Source: a bacterium
Lineage (GTDB): Bacteria > Chloroflexota > Dormibacteria > UBA8260 > Bog-877
NCBI GenBank assembly: GCA_021791455.1
Contig: JAJYWM010000085.1
Location: 1 to 40,105 of the forward strand
Direction of reading: 5' to 3'
Length of the DNA: 40,105 bases
The position numbers were made by a program, and so were the translations under genes. Position 1 is the first letter of the stretch. The number at the start of each line of letters is the position of its first letter. Positions 14,722-21,544 of this stretch are shown in pieces. Below the pieces are notes generated by a model. The model had not been told where the DNA came from. It worked only from the letters and a program-made list of their open reading frames with translations, and did not search any database.

Positions 14722-15275
14722 GGGAGAGTTTCCGCCGGCAACGGCTCACCCTTTCCAAGCGGTGCCATCTGGCTGATGCCCAACCCGTCCTCCGGGTCCA
14801 GATCCAGCAGGAACTGACGACAGCGCTCCGCCTCGAGGCCCTCTCCGATAGCGTCGGAGGTCACCATCAGGAGGTGCAACGATCGAAGAAAGCCCCTGTT
14901 GCTGGGCGTGCTCCATCTCACCTGGCCGGTGCCTCCCCAGCCATTCTGGCGCAGCCGGTCCAGTCCACGGTGATAGCCAACTCGGGCGAAGGCGTACGCG
15001 GTGACGAATTCGCCACTCCGGTAGGTGGCCTGTCCCAACCTGGCCCAGCCGTCCAGGTAGGTGGGGTACCTTTGGCAGACCCGCTTCAGCAGGGCCACCA
15101 GCTCCTCGTTGTCAGAGCCATCCCGCAGGGCGCGTGCCAGTTCGACCTCGGCCTCCTCGCCCTCCGGGGGAAGTTCGGTGAGGTGGCGAGCCTGGATCTG
15201 GTGGCCGTGGGGCGCCATCGGCGCCGCCATGGGGACCGGCGCCAGCGGCGCCGAGGACTTGGGGTCAGGGGTCAA
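14718..15275 (-). CDS. DUF3151 family protein
   Basis: 185 residues, cytoplasmic. The family core is unmistakable: 'AYAFARVGYHRGLDRLRQNG', followed by a Trp-Gly turn, 'NRGFLRSLHLL', 'AIGEGLEAERCRQFLLDLDP'. DUF3151 is found mainly in Actinomycetota and has no established function; the helical repeats resemble a TPR-like scaffold. The TTG start has a perfect AAGGAGGG eight bases upstream, which decides it over the internal ATGs. It sits downstream of tRNA-Glu on the same strand, 38 bp after the CCA end. It is one of the better taxonomic hints in the window. Confidence 0.9.
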   Translation of the reverse strand: MTPDPKSSAPLAPVPMAAPMAPHGHQIQARHLTELPPEGEEAEVELARALRDGSDNEELVALLKRVCQRYPTYLDGWARLGQATYRSGEFVTAYAFARVGYHRGLDRLRQNGWGGTGQVRWSTPSNRGFLRSLHLLMVTSDAIGEGLEAERCRQFLLDLDPEDGLGISQMAPLGKGEPLPAETLP

Positions 15276-15315
15276 GGGGAAGCCCTCCTTAGCATCTGGT
15301 GACGTCCGGGCTTGG

Positions 15316-15389
15316 TACCCCGTAGCGGATTCGAACCGCTGATCTCCGCCTTGAGAGGGCGGTGTCCTGGGCCACTAGACGAACGGGGC
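15316..15389 (-). tRNA. tRNA-Glu (anticodon CTC)
   Basis: On the minus strand the sequence folds as a complete cloverleaf: acceptor GCCCCGT with ACGGGGT (first pair G-U), D arm with 'TCTAGTGGCCCAGGA', anticodon stem CCGCC/GGCGG around loop CTCTCAA (anticodon CTC, reading GAG), and a T arm with GGTTCGAATCC. The discriminator is A and CCA is encoded in the genome (15313-15315). The 5' fifteen bases overlap the 3' end of the GH15 gene, whose TAG stop is the conserved D-arm TAG. Confidence 0.97.
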
Positions 15390-17264
15390 GTCGGATCCCG
15401 GCGCACCGGGTTGACCATTGGCCAGTATAGGTGGGGAGCGATCGGGTTCCACCCGCCGGCGCCCGCCGAAGAGCTCGACCACCGCCTGAACCATGGCGGC
15501 GTGGCTCTGAACCTGGGGGTAGTTGCCAAGCAGCCGCGGCGGCTCGGGGATGGCGACCTCGGACAGCTGCCCGGCAGGACCAGCCAGCTCCACTATCGCC
15601 AGCAGCCGGCGGTGCGCCTCCGCCTGCCGCCCCAGGCGCGCCTCCGCGATCACCGCCCAAAGAGAGGGGAAGATGAAGGGAGCGCATGGTGATGGCATCC
15701 CGTCGCGCTCCGGGCGGTGTCGCGCCAGCAAGGGCCACTCCTCCAACTGCCCGGTGACGAAGTCCAGAGTGGCCGCAGCCGCCGGCTGGGATGGGTCGAT
15801 GAAGGCGGTCAGGTAGGCGGCCAGGGTGGCGGAGTCGGCGGATTGGTCATCGAAGGCCATCTTTAGCGCTCCGCCGGTGATCGTGCCCAGGCTTCGCACC
15901 GCCGCTTGGAGCGCGGACCTGGCCTCCTCCCAGGAGTTGGCCGCGGGACTGGCGATCCGGCCCCTTCGAGCCAGGCGAAGACCGCAGTCGAGCGCGGCCC
16001 ATGCCATGACCTTGCTGTGGAGGTAGTGTTGAGGCGCACCTCGAACTTCCCAGATGCCGTGGTCAGGCTCAGCCCAGCGCCGAGCCGCCTCGCAGGCGAG
16101 ATCGGGTGCCAGGTGGAGGAGCTCGGGGGGGCACGCGGCGGCGGAGTCGATCTCCTCGATGAAGCGCAGGACCTCGCCCAGAGTGTCCACCTGGGCCTGA
16201 CCCTCCGCGGCGTTGCCGATCCGCACCGTGCCTCCCTGATATCCCCGCAGGTGGCTCAGGACGTGCTCGGGCGGGAGCTCTCCACCGTCAAGCCGAGCCA
16301 CCGGCCTGCCGGCACCCCGCTGGAGCCTCATCGCCAACCCGCGGGCGAGCCGGGATGCCTCCTCGAGGGCTCCAGCCATGACCAGGGCCATGCCGGCGTC
16401 GCAACAGTCTCGCAGCCAGGCGTAGCGATAGTCCCAGGAGCGATCGCTGCCGGGCCACTGGGGGATGGAGGTGAGGGGTGACGCGACCAGCAGGCCGCTC
16501 CCCCGATCCTGCAGCCCTCGAAGGGTCAAGAGGGAGCGGACCAGGGCCGACCAGGCCCATTGGGGCGCCCGTTGCCTGACCTCAGCGAGCGGCCCCCGGT
16601 GCGAGAGCCGGTCCAGCCAGGACTCGCTCTCGGCAGCGACCGCGGCCACGGCTCGCGCCAACGTCGCCTCCCTGCCCCCGCCGAGCAGTAGCTTGGCCAT
16701 GGCGGTCGGCTCCCCGGCAGCCTCTGCCAGCTCCAGACAGACCCCCAGGTGGTCCCCGGAGATCTCGGTGACTGCCCCGTCCTCGAAGGGTCGCAGCGTC
16801 CCGGAGCTCGCCACCAGCAGAGGGCCGCCAGGGCCGTCGGCAAGGGCGGACGCGGGAAGGTGGGCGGTGCTGGCGGAAACCTTCCATCCTGGGTCTTTGG
16901 GTCCGGCCTTCAGCAACAGCCTAACTGGGGTGCCCGGCGGTCCCTCCACGGACCAGGCGACCGCGGATCCGCCCCTGCCGTCGTCGATCAGGGAGCAGCG
17001 GACGGTGCTGCCACCTGACCACCGGATCAAGAGCACATCGGAGTCGCCCTGCCAAGCGGCTGAGATGAGGTGCGCACCGAGCGGGCGGACGCCAACACTG
17101 CCGCCGCGCTCTGAGTCGAGGATGCCCGCCAACCGGAGTCGCGAGTCGAATCGGGGGGCACACCAGAAGTCGCATTCGCCCTCCGATGAGATCAGAGCGG
17201 CGGTCAGCCCGTCGCTCAAGCAGAAGTGAGAGGCGATCGGTTGGACGGAGGGATGGTCGCTCAC
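15375..17264 (-). CDS. GH15 family glucoamylase/trehalase-like hydrolase
   Basis: 629 residues, no signal peptide, so probably cytoplasmic. The N-terminal beta-sandwich starts with 'ISSEGECDFWCAPRFDS', typical of bacterial GH15 proteins. The (alpha/alpha)6 barrel carries 'WDYRYAWLRDCCDAG', 'PDHGIWEVRGAPQHYLHSKVMAWAALD' with the general-acid Glu of 'IWEVRG', and near the end 'LSEVAIPEPPRLLGNYPQVQSHAAMV', corresponding to the base-bearing segment. GH15 enzymes hydrolyse alpha-glucans or trehalose from the non-reducing end; the substrate cannot be told here. GTG 17264 is the start, with TACCCT eight bases before it. The last five codons and stop are inside the tRNA-Glu gene. It could share a role in glycogen or trehalose turnover, but no partner genes are adjacent. 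Confidence 0.9.
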   Translation of the reverse strand: MSDHPSVQPIASHFCLSDGLTAALISSEGECDFWCAPRFDSRLRLAGILDSERGGSVGVRPLGAHLISAAWQGDSDVLLIRWSGGSTVRCSLIDDGRGGSAVAWSVEGPPGTPVRLLLKAGPKDPGWKVSASTAHLPASALADGPGGPLLVASSGTLRPFEDGAVTEISGDHLGVCLELAEAAGEPTAMAKLLLGGGREATLARAVAAVAAESESWLDRLSHRGPLAEVRQRAPQWAWSALVRSLLTLRGLQDRGSGLLVASPLTSIPQWPGSDRSWDYRYAWLRDCCDAGMALVMAGALEEASRLARGLAMRLQRGAGRPVARLDGGELPPEHVLSHLRGYQGGTVRIGNAAEGQAQVDTLGEVLRFIEEIDSAAACPPELLHLAPDLACEAARRWAEPDHGIWEVRGAPQHYLHSKVMAWAALDCGLRLARRGRIASPAANSWEEARSALQAAVRSLGTITGGALKMAFDDQSADSATLAAYLTAFIDPSQPAAAATLDFVTGQLEEWPLLARHRPERDGMPSPCAPFIFPSLWAVIAEARLGRQAEAHRRLLAIVELAGPAGQLSEVAIPEPPRLLGNYPQVQSHAAMVQAVVELFGGRRRVEPDRSPPILANGQPGAPGSDAPFV

Positions 17265-17295
17265 TCCGCTCTAGGGTAGGCCTCGGCCCGGGGCC

Positions 17296-18486
17296 TCAGC
17301 CCGGGAACGATTGCAGCACGTCCCCGATCTGCGCGATCTTCTCCGCCCAGCTGGGGTCGGAAGCGTAGTCCACGTTCATTCCCGCCGGCGTGGGGCCGTT
17401 GTAAAAGGCGCCCGTCGCCACCTCTCCCGGCTGCCCCGGGTAGTTCGGGACCGAGTAGCCGGGCGGGGTCAGGTAGTTGACCCAGACGTACCAGGAGACG
17501 AAGCTGATGCAGGCCTGATCGCTGGGGAAGGAGGCCCCGTCCCCGAAGGGGTTGGCGTCGTAGGCCTGAAAGCCGAACAGGTTGTGCTTTTCCAAGTAGA
17601 GCTGAGACGTGCCCCATCCGGTCTCGAGGACCGCGTCGGCCACCAGGTAGATCGCGCTCACGTGATTGGTCGCTTGGGCGGTCATGAAGTACCCGGCATC
17701 GGCCTCCAACGGACTTCCCTGCAGGAACTGCTGGATCTGCCCGAGGGTTATGCCGCTCGGCTGGGTGAGATTGGTGGTGACCGAGAAGGGGCCAGAGCTG
17801 GGCGAAGGGCTGGGCGAGGGAGGTGGCGCGCTGGGGGTCACCGTGGGGGTCGGGGTGGCGGTGGGTGACGGCGATGGTGTGGGGCTGGCCGGCGTGGTCG
17901 CAGAGGCTGGCTTGGTGGCCTTGGGTGAACTGGTGGACTGCACCACGGGCTTGGGGGGAGGGGGTGGGTTGGCCGCCTCGAAGGCCGCCACGATCTCCTC
18001 AGCCTGCAGCCTCTTCTCGGTCACCACCGCCTGCTGCTGAGCCAGGACGAGCGTCTTCTGGTTGCGGCGCTCGGCTTGAAGGTTGGCCACCACCTGGTGG
18101 AGAGCCCCCCTCTCGGCGTCGGTCAACCGCGACAGGGTGATCTGAGTGTCGAGGGCCTGACTCAGGGAGTCGCTCGCCAGCACCTGGAGCAGGCCGTCCG
18201 GGCTCCCCGTGTACTCCGCCGAGATCAGCGAGGCGAGTTGGGCTCGCGCTCGCTGAACCTCGGCTCGTTCCTGGGCGAGCATCTTCCGTGCGGTCTGCAC
18301 CTGGTTCAGCAGGAAGGTCTCCTTCACCCGGGCCTGTGCCACCAGCTGCTTCAGCGAGGTGACCGTGGAGTCGGTCGGGGACCCGCCCGTGCTGCCGGAG
18401 CTGGCGGCGGCAGAGTTCAAGCCGCTGGCGCCCAGGATTCCGAGCGCGGCGACAAGGCTGGCCATCAAGGCGAGCGCTGACCTCAC
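17296..18486 (-). CDS. secreted GH73-type N-acetylglucosaminidase with coiled coil
   Basis: 396 residues. Signal peptide at the N-terminus ('SALALMASLVAALGILGASG'), then a helical coiled-coil region ('LKQLVAQARVKETFLLNQVQ', 'RAEVQRARAQLASLIS'), a long Pro/Ser/Thr linker (roughly residues 180-240), and the catalytic domain. 'IYLVADAVLETGWGTSQLYL' carries the probable catalytic Glu, and 'KHNLFGFQAYD' is the family hallmark of endo-beta-N-acetylglucosaminidases that cut peptidoglycan glycan strands. The GTG at 18486 is preceded by AGGGAGG, which decides the start. The architecture parallels the CHAP protein at 12.7 kb with a different catalytic end. It lies upstream of GH15 in the same direction (31 bp gap). 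Confidence 0.9.
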   Translation of the reverse strand: MRSALALMASLVAALGILGASGLNSAAASSGSTGGSPTDSTVTSLKQLVAQARVKETFLLNQVQTARKMLAQERAEVQRARAQLASLISAEYTGSPDGLLQVLASDSLSQALDTQITLSRLTDAERGALHQVVANLQAERRNQKTLVLAQQQAVVTEKRLQAEEIVAAFEAANPPPPPKPVVQSTSSPKATKPASATTPASPTPSPSPTATPTPTVTPSAPPPSPSPSPSSGPFSVTTNLTQPSGITLGQIQQFLQGSPLEADAGYFMTAQATNHVSAIYLVADAVLETGWGTSQLYLEKHNLFGFQAYDANPFGDGASFPSDQACISFVSWYVWVNYLTPPGYSVPNYPGQPGEVATGAFYNGPTPAGMNVDYASDPSWAEKIAQIGDVLQSFPG

Positions 18487-18779
18487 GGTCCTCCCTTTCC
18501 CGTCCACGAGGCCACATTCTGCAAGCGCCCGCGCCCCAACGGGACCCATGTCGCAGCACCGCTACCAATTCGCGACCCGAGTCGCGCGAGTGTTCGCTGC
18601 GGAGCCGGGGGGCCTCGGGCTGTCCGGCATCAGCTTGCTTGACCCAGCCGCGAGGGGTCATGGTCCGACCCGATGAAGCTCTCCGTGACCCGGGCTAGGG
18701 CCCCTGGGCCCCGCCTCCGCGCCCGCCTTCCAAGCCGGTCGGGTCTGGAAGAGCCGATCGGTGTGATTGGTGGCCTGCC
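18487..18779. other. intergenic region between glucosaminidase and pseudokinase genes
   Basis: No gene is supported in these 293 bases. A perfect inverted repeat CGCGAC-CCGA-GTCGCG lies at 18571-18586, upstream of the glucosaminidase gene, and could be an operator. A GC-rich partly palindromic stretch near 18700-18715 has no T-run. I see no clear promoter. Confidence 0.4.
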
Positions 18780-20429
18780 CTAGCCCGGGCAGGAGGCCCC
18801 CTGGGGCGTTATCAGCAGAGGCGCCGACGCCGCCTCCCCCGGGGCTCCGGCCAGAGCGACCATCCCGACTGGGATTGAGGCTGGAACCGTGACGTCCGGC
18901 TGAGCTTCGACATAGGTGTAGTCGGCAGCAGCCGGAATGTCCCCCGACGCCACCTCGGTCACACCTCCGGTGCACCGGTTGACCATGTCGAGCTGCCAGC
19001 TGACGGTGTCGGCCGGATGACTGCCCAGCTGAGCGGTCACGGTGAAGGTGCAACTTCCCGATCCGGTCGAGGGGCATCCCGAGGTCACCTGCACACTCTG
19101 GATGGGCGGGTTGCTGGTGGGACCCAGCAACGGTATCTCCCGCAGTGCCGGGGTTTGCGCCGGCGGGCTGGGCTGGGTGGCGCCGGGCGATGGTGACGCC
19201 CTCCCAGTCGATGGTGAGTGGGTGCCGCTTGGCCCCTGGTGCGATCGCGCGGACGTGGTCGACGGCGCCCCTCTATGAAGAAGGAGAGCGGAACCTCCAC
19301 CTACCAGCAGGAGAAGGACGACGGCCACCGCCCCCAGGGCGACCCAGCGAGGCCGCGGGCCTCGGTTGAGGCTGGGAGGCGGGCTCGAGTCCGGGCGACC
19401 GTGGGGCGGGGACAACGGAACAGCCGGCCCTGGCGCTGCAGGCTCAGCTTCGGACGCCGGCCGGGGCGCGTCAAGCTGTGGCGCGACCGGTCTGGGGCCG
19501 GCCTCGGCGGGCCGCGCCGCGGGCCGGATCCACGGGCGCGGTGCCTCCGGGTGACGGTCCTGCGGTCGCTCCCCCGGCGCACCTTGCCGCCGGGGCGCGA
19601 GAATCGGCCGCTGAATGCCGACCGTCGCCTCGGCCAGGACCTGCCGCGCTGGCTCGGACGGCGTTAACCCGGGTCTGGCGGCTGCCCCTTTCGAAGGGGC
19701 CGACCCCCGATCCAGCTCCAGAAGCCTGGCTCCCAGTGCCTGCAGCTGGCCGCGCACCCTGCGCTTGGCTGAGGGATCGAGCTGGGCGCCCAGCGCATGC
19801 CGCCACGAGCCCAGCACCGAGGCGGCCGACCGCTCCCGCAGCTCCAATTCGGAGACCAGGCTTAGCAGCCTCTCCTGGACGGCCTCGGGAACCCCCTTCA
19901 GGCTGGAGACGGAGGCCTGGGTGAGAAGGGTCGCGGCCATAGCGGCCACCGCCCCCCTGTCCCCTCTTCCAGCCGCGGCAAAGGGGTCGGCCCCGGTGAA
20001 CCGGACACGACCATCCGTACCCAGGACCGTCTGGGTCCAGCTCGGGTCCCCATGGGCCACGGCGGCCTGCTCCAGCGCGGCCACGGCGGCCAACAGGCCC
20101 TCCGCCACCACCGCTGCCTGATCGAAGGTGAGGGGGACGAGGCGGCGCAGGGTCGACAGGGTGACCCCGTCCGACGCCTCCTCGGCGACCACCAACCTGC
20201 CCCCCGAATATGCTGCCGCCAGGGGGCGGCGCAGGGCCAGGCCACTGACCCGGGCCAGAGCACCAAGCCTGGTCATGGCCTGCTGCAGCTGTTCATCGCC
20301 GATGACCGGCCAGGCCCGCAGACTCACGCTGCCACCCCCCGCCACAACCGCGTCGGTGGGGGCGGAGTCAAGCTCTTCGGGAACCGGAAGCTCGATCGGT
20401 TGACCGTTGCGAAACGAGATGAGCTGCAT
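18780..20429 (-). CDS. single-pass membrane pseudokinase with extracellular domain
   Basis: 549 residues. Residues about 60-175 resemble the C-lobe of a Ser/Thr kinase: 'GRLVVAEEASDGVTLSTLRR' (hinge), then a helix, then 'AVAHGDPSWTQTVLGTDGRVRF', which takes the place of the HRD..K..N catalytic loop, then 'TGADP' where DFG should be, then 'GDRGAVAAMAATLL' where kinases have D-x2-x-LG-x-LL. The Lys, Asn and DFG Asp are absent, so it should be inactive. A Pro/Ala-rich linker follows, a membrane helix at about 364-385 ('WVALGAVAVVLLLLVGGGSALLL'), a Ser/Thr/Pro stalk and a beta-rich outer domain with paired cysteines. ATG 20429 has AGGAA five bases upstream. It is divergent from the mreB homologue. 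Confidence 0.7.
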   Translation of the reverse strand: MQLISFRNGQPIELPVPEELDSAPTDAVVAGGGSVSLRAWPVIGDEQLQQAMTRLGALARVSGLALRRPLAAAYSGGRLVVAEEASDGVTLSTLRRLVPLTFDQAAVVAEGLLAAVAALEQAAVAHGDPSWTQTVLGTDGRVRFTGADPFAAAGRGDRGAVAAMAATLLTQASVSSLKGVPEAVQERLLSLVSELELRERSAASVLGSWRHALGAQLDPSAKRRVRGQLQALGARLLELDRGSAPSKGAAARPGLTPSEPARQVLAEATVGIQRPILAPRRQGAPGERPQDRHPEAPRPWIRPAARPAEAGPRPVAPQLDAPRPASEAEPAAPGPAVPLSPPHGRPDSSPPPSLNRGPRPRWVALGAVAVVLLLLVGGGSALLLHRGAPSTTSARSHQGPSGTHSPSTGRASPSPGATQPSPPAQTPALREIPLLGPTSNPPIQSVQVTSGCPSTGSGSCTFTVTAQLGSHPADTVSWQLDMVNRCTGGVTEVASGDIPAAADYTYVEAQPDVTVPASIPVGMVALAGAPGEAASAPLLITPQGASCPG

Positions 20430-20454
20430 GTGCGTTCCTAGTCAGCGGGAGGCG

Positions 20455-20460
20455 TAGTGT
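20455..20460 (+). promoter_or_regulatory. -10 box for the mreB homologue
   Basis: TAGTGT at 20455-20460 would place the transcription start near 20467, the first base of a perfect stem-loop. No convincing -35 is visible 17 bp upstream. Confidence 0.4.
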
Positions 20461-20466
20461 TAGCAG

Positions 20467-20488
20467 AGCCGCCCGTCCTGGGGCGGCT
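20467..20488 (+). promoter_or_regulatory. perfect stem-loop in the mreB leader
   Basis: AGCCGCCC (20467-20474) and GGGCGGCT (20481-20488) form eight base pairs around a six-base loop. The stem ends six bases before the GTG at 20495 and has no T-run, so it is not a terminator. It could be a 5'-end stabiliser, a translation control element or a protein-binding site. Confidence 0.5.
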
Positions 20489-20494
20489 GTTCAG

Positions 20495-21529
20495 GTGGTC
20501 AAATTGGGCTTGCTTTCCGCAGATTTTGGCATCGACCTGGGGACCGCAAACACCGTCGTGTGCCGCACCGACGGCACCATCCTCCTCAACGAGCCGTCGG
20601 TGATGCTGGTTTCCCTCGGACCGGACGGCACCCGCAAGCCGATACTCATCGGCCACCAGGCCCGCGAGCTCACCGGCCGGACCCCGGTAGGAATGGCCAC
20701 GGTCAGGCCGATCAGGGATGGGGTCGTATCCGACCTCCAGTCCGCCAAGGGGTTCATCGTGGCGGTCATTCATGAGGTGACCCGCCGGCCCTGGGAGAGG
20801 TTCCGGCCCAGAGCCATCTGCGGAGTCCCGGCGGGAGCGACTGCGCTTGAGCGCCAGGCCCTGATCGAGGCCCTCGAAGAGGGTGGGATCGGCCGGGCCG
20901 ACCTCATCCCGGAGCCGGTTGCGGGGGCGATCGGGTGCGGCATAGACCCCCTCGAGCCGCGGGCCCACATGGTGGTCGATGTCGGCGGCGGGACGGCAGA
21001 GGTGACCGCCATCTGTTTCGGCGGAGTGCTGGCCGCCAGCTCCTGCAGGATCGCGGGCGATGAGATGACCGCGGCCCTCAACCAGTACCTGCGCCAGGAG
21101 CACCACCTGATCGTCGGTGAGCTGACGGCGGAGGACATCAAGATCCGGCTGCGATCCTCCGGCGACGGAGCGGGACCGATAGTCGTCGAGGGGCGAGATG
21201 TGTTCTCGGGAAAGCCTCGGATGCAGACCCTGGATCCGGACGAGGCGGCCCTCGCCATCCGGCCCACGGTGGACGGAATAGTCGACGCGCTGGCCTTCGT
21301 GCTGGATCAGCTGCCACCCCAGGCGGTGGGCGACATCATGCAGACCGGGGTGCTGGCCTTTGGCGGAGGGTCGCTCCTCGAGGGATTCCAGGGGCACCTT
21401 CAGGAGGCCCTGGGCTTCACGGTCAGCATGGCGGAGCGCCCGCTGACCTGCGTCGCCGAGGGGGCCGCGAGGGCCCTGGCCATCCCCAGGGTGGTGGACG
21501 CCTTCAAGGGTGCTCCGCCGCAGTTCTGA
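20495..21529 (+). CDS. mreB: MreB family actin-like cell-shape protein
   Basis: 344 residues with the actin-fold nucleotide-binding motifs of MreB: phosphate 1 'FGIDLGTANTVVCR', the 'LNEPSV' and 'GRTPVGMATVRPIRDGVVSD' segments, 'VPAGATALERQALIEALEEG', phosphate 2 'HMVVDVGGGTAEVTAICFGG', 'AGDEMTAALNQYLRQ', and the adenosine motif 'LAFGGGSLLEGFQGHL', ending in 'PLTCVAEGAARAL'. MreB filaments on the inner membrane guide elongation synthases of the RodA/PBP2 type, and the gene for such a synthase is next, convergent. mreC and mreD are not adjacent. The start is GTG 20495, behind a stem-loop and without a clear ribosome binding site. It is rather diverged from typical MreB, so an Mbl-like paralogue is also possible. 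Confidence 0.92.
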   Translation: MVKLGLLSADFGIDLGTANTVVCRTDGTILLNEPSVMLVSLGPDGTRKPILIGHQARELTGRTPVGMATVRPIRDGVVSDLQSAKGFIVAVIHEVTRRPWERFRPRAICGVPAGATALERQALIEALEEGGIGRADLIPEPVAGAIGCGIDPLEPRAHMVVDVGGGTAEVTAICFGGVLAASSCRIAGDEMTAALNQYLRQEHHLIVGELTAEDIKIRLRSSGDGAGPIVVEGRDVFSGKPRMQTLDPDEAALAIRPTVDGIVDALAFVLDQLPPQAVGDIMQTGVLAFGGGSLLEGFQGHLQEALGFTVSMAERPLTCVAEGAARALAIPRVVDAFKGAPPQF

Positions 21530-21544
21530 CCCCGCGACAGGCCC

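Noticed and set aside
15316..15389. tRNA-Glu as an integration site
   Set aside because: No integrase, repeated tRNA end or foreign-looking segment is found on either side.
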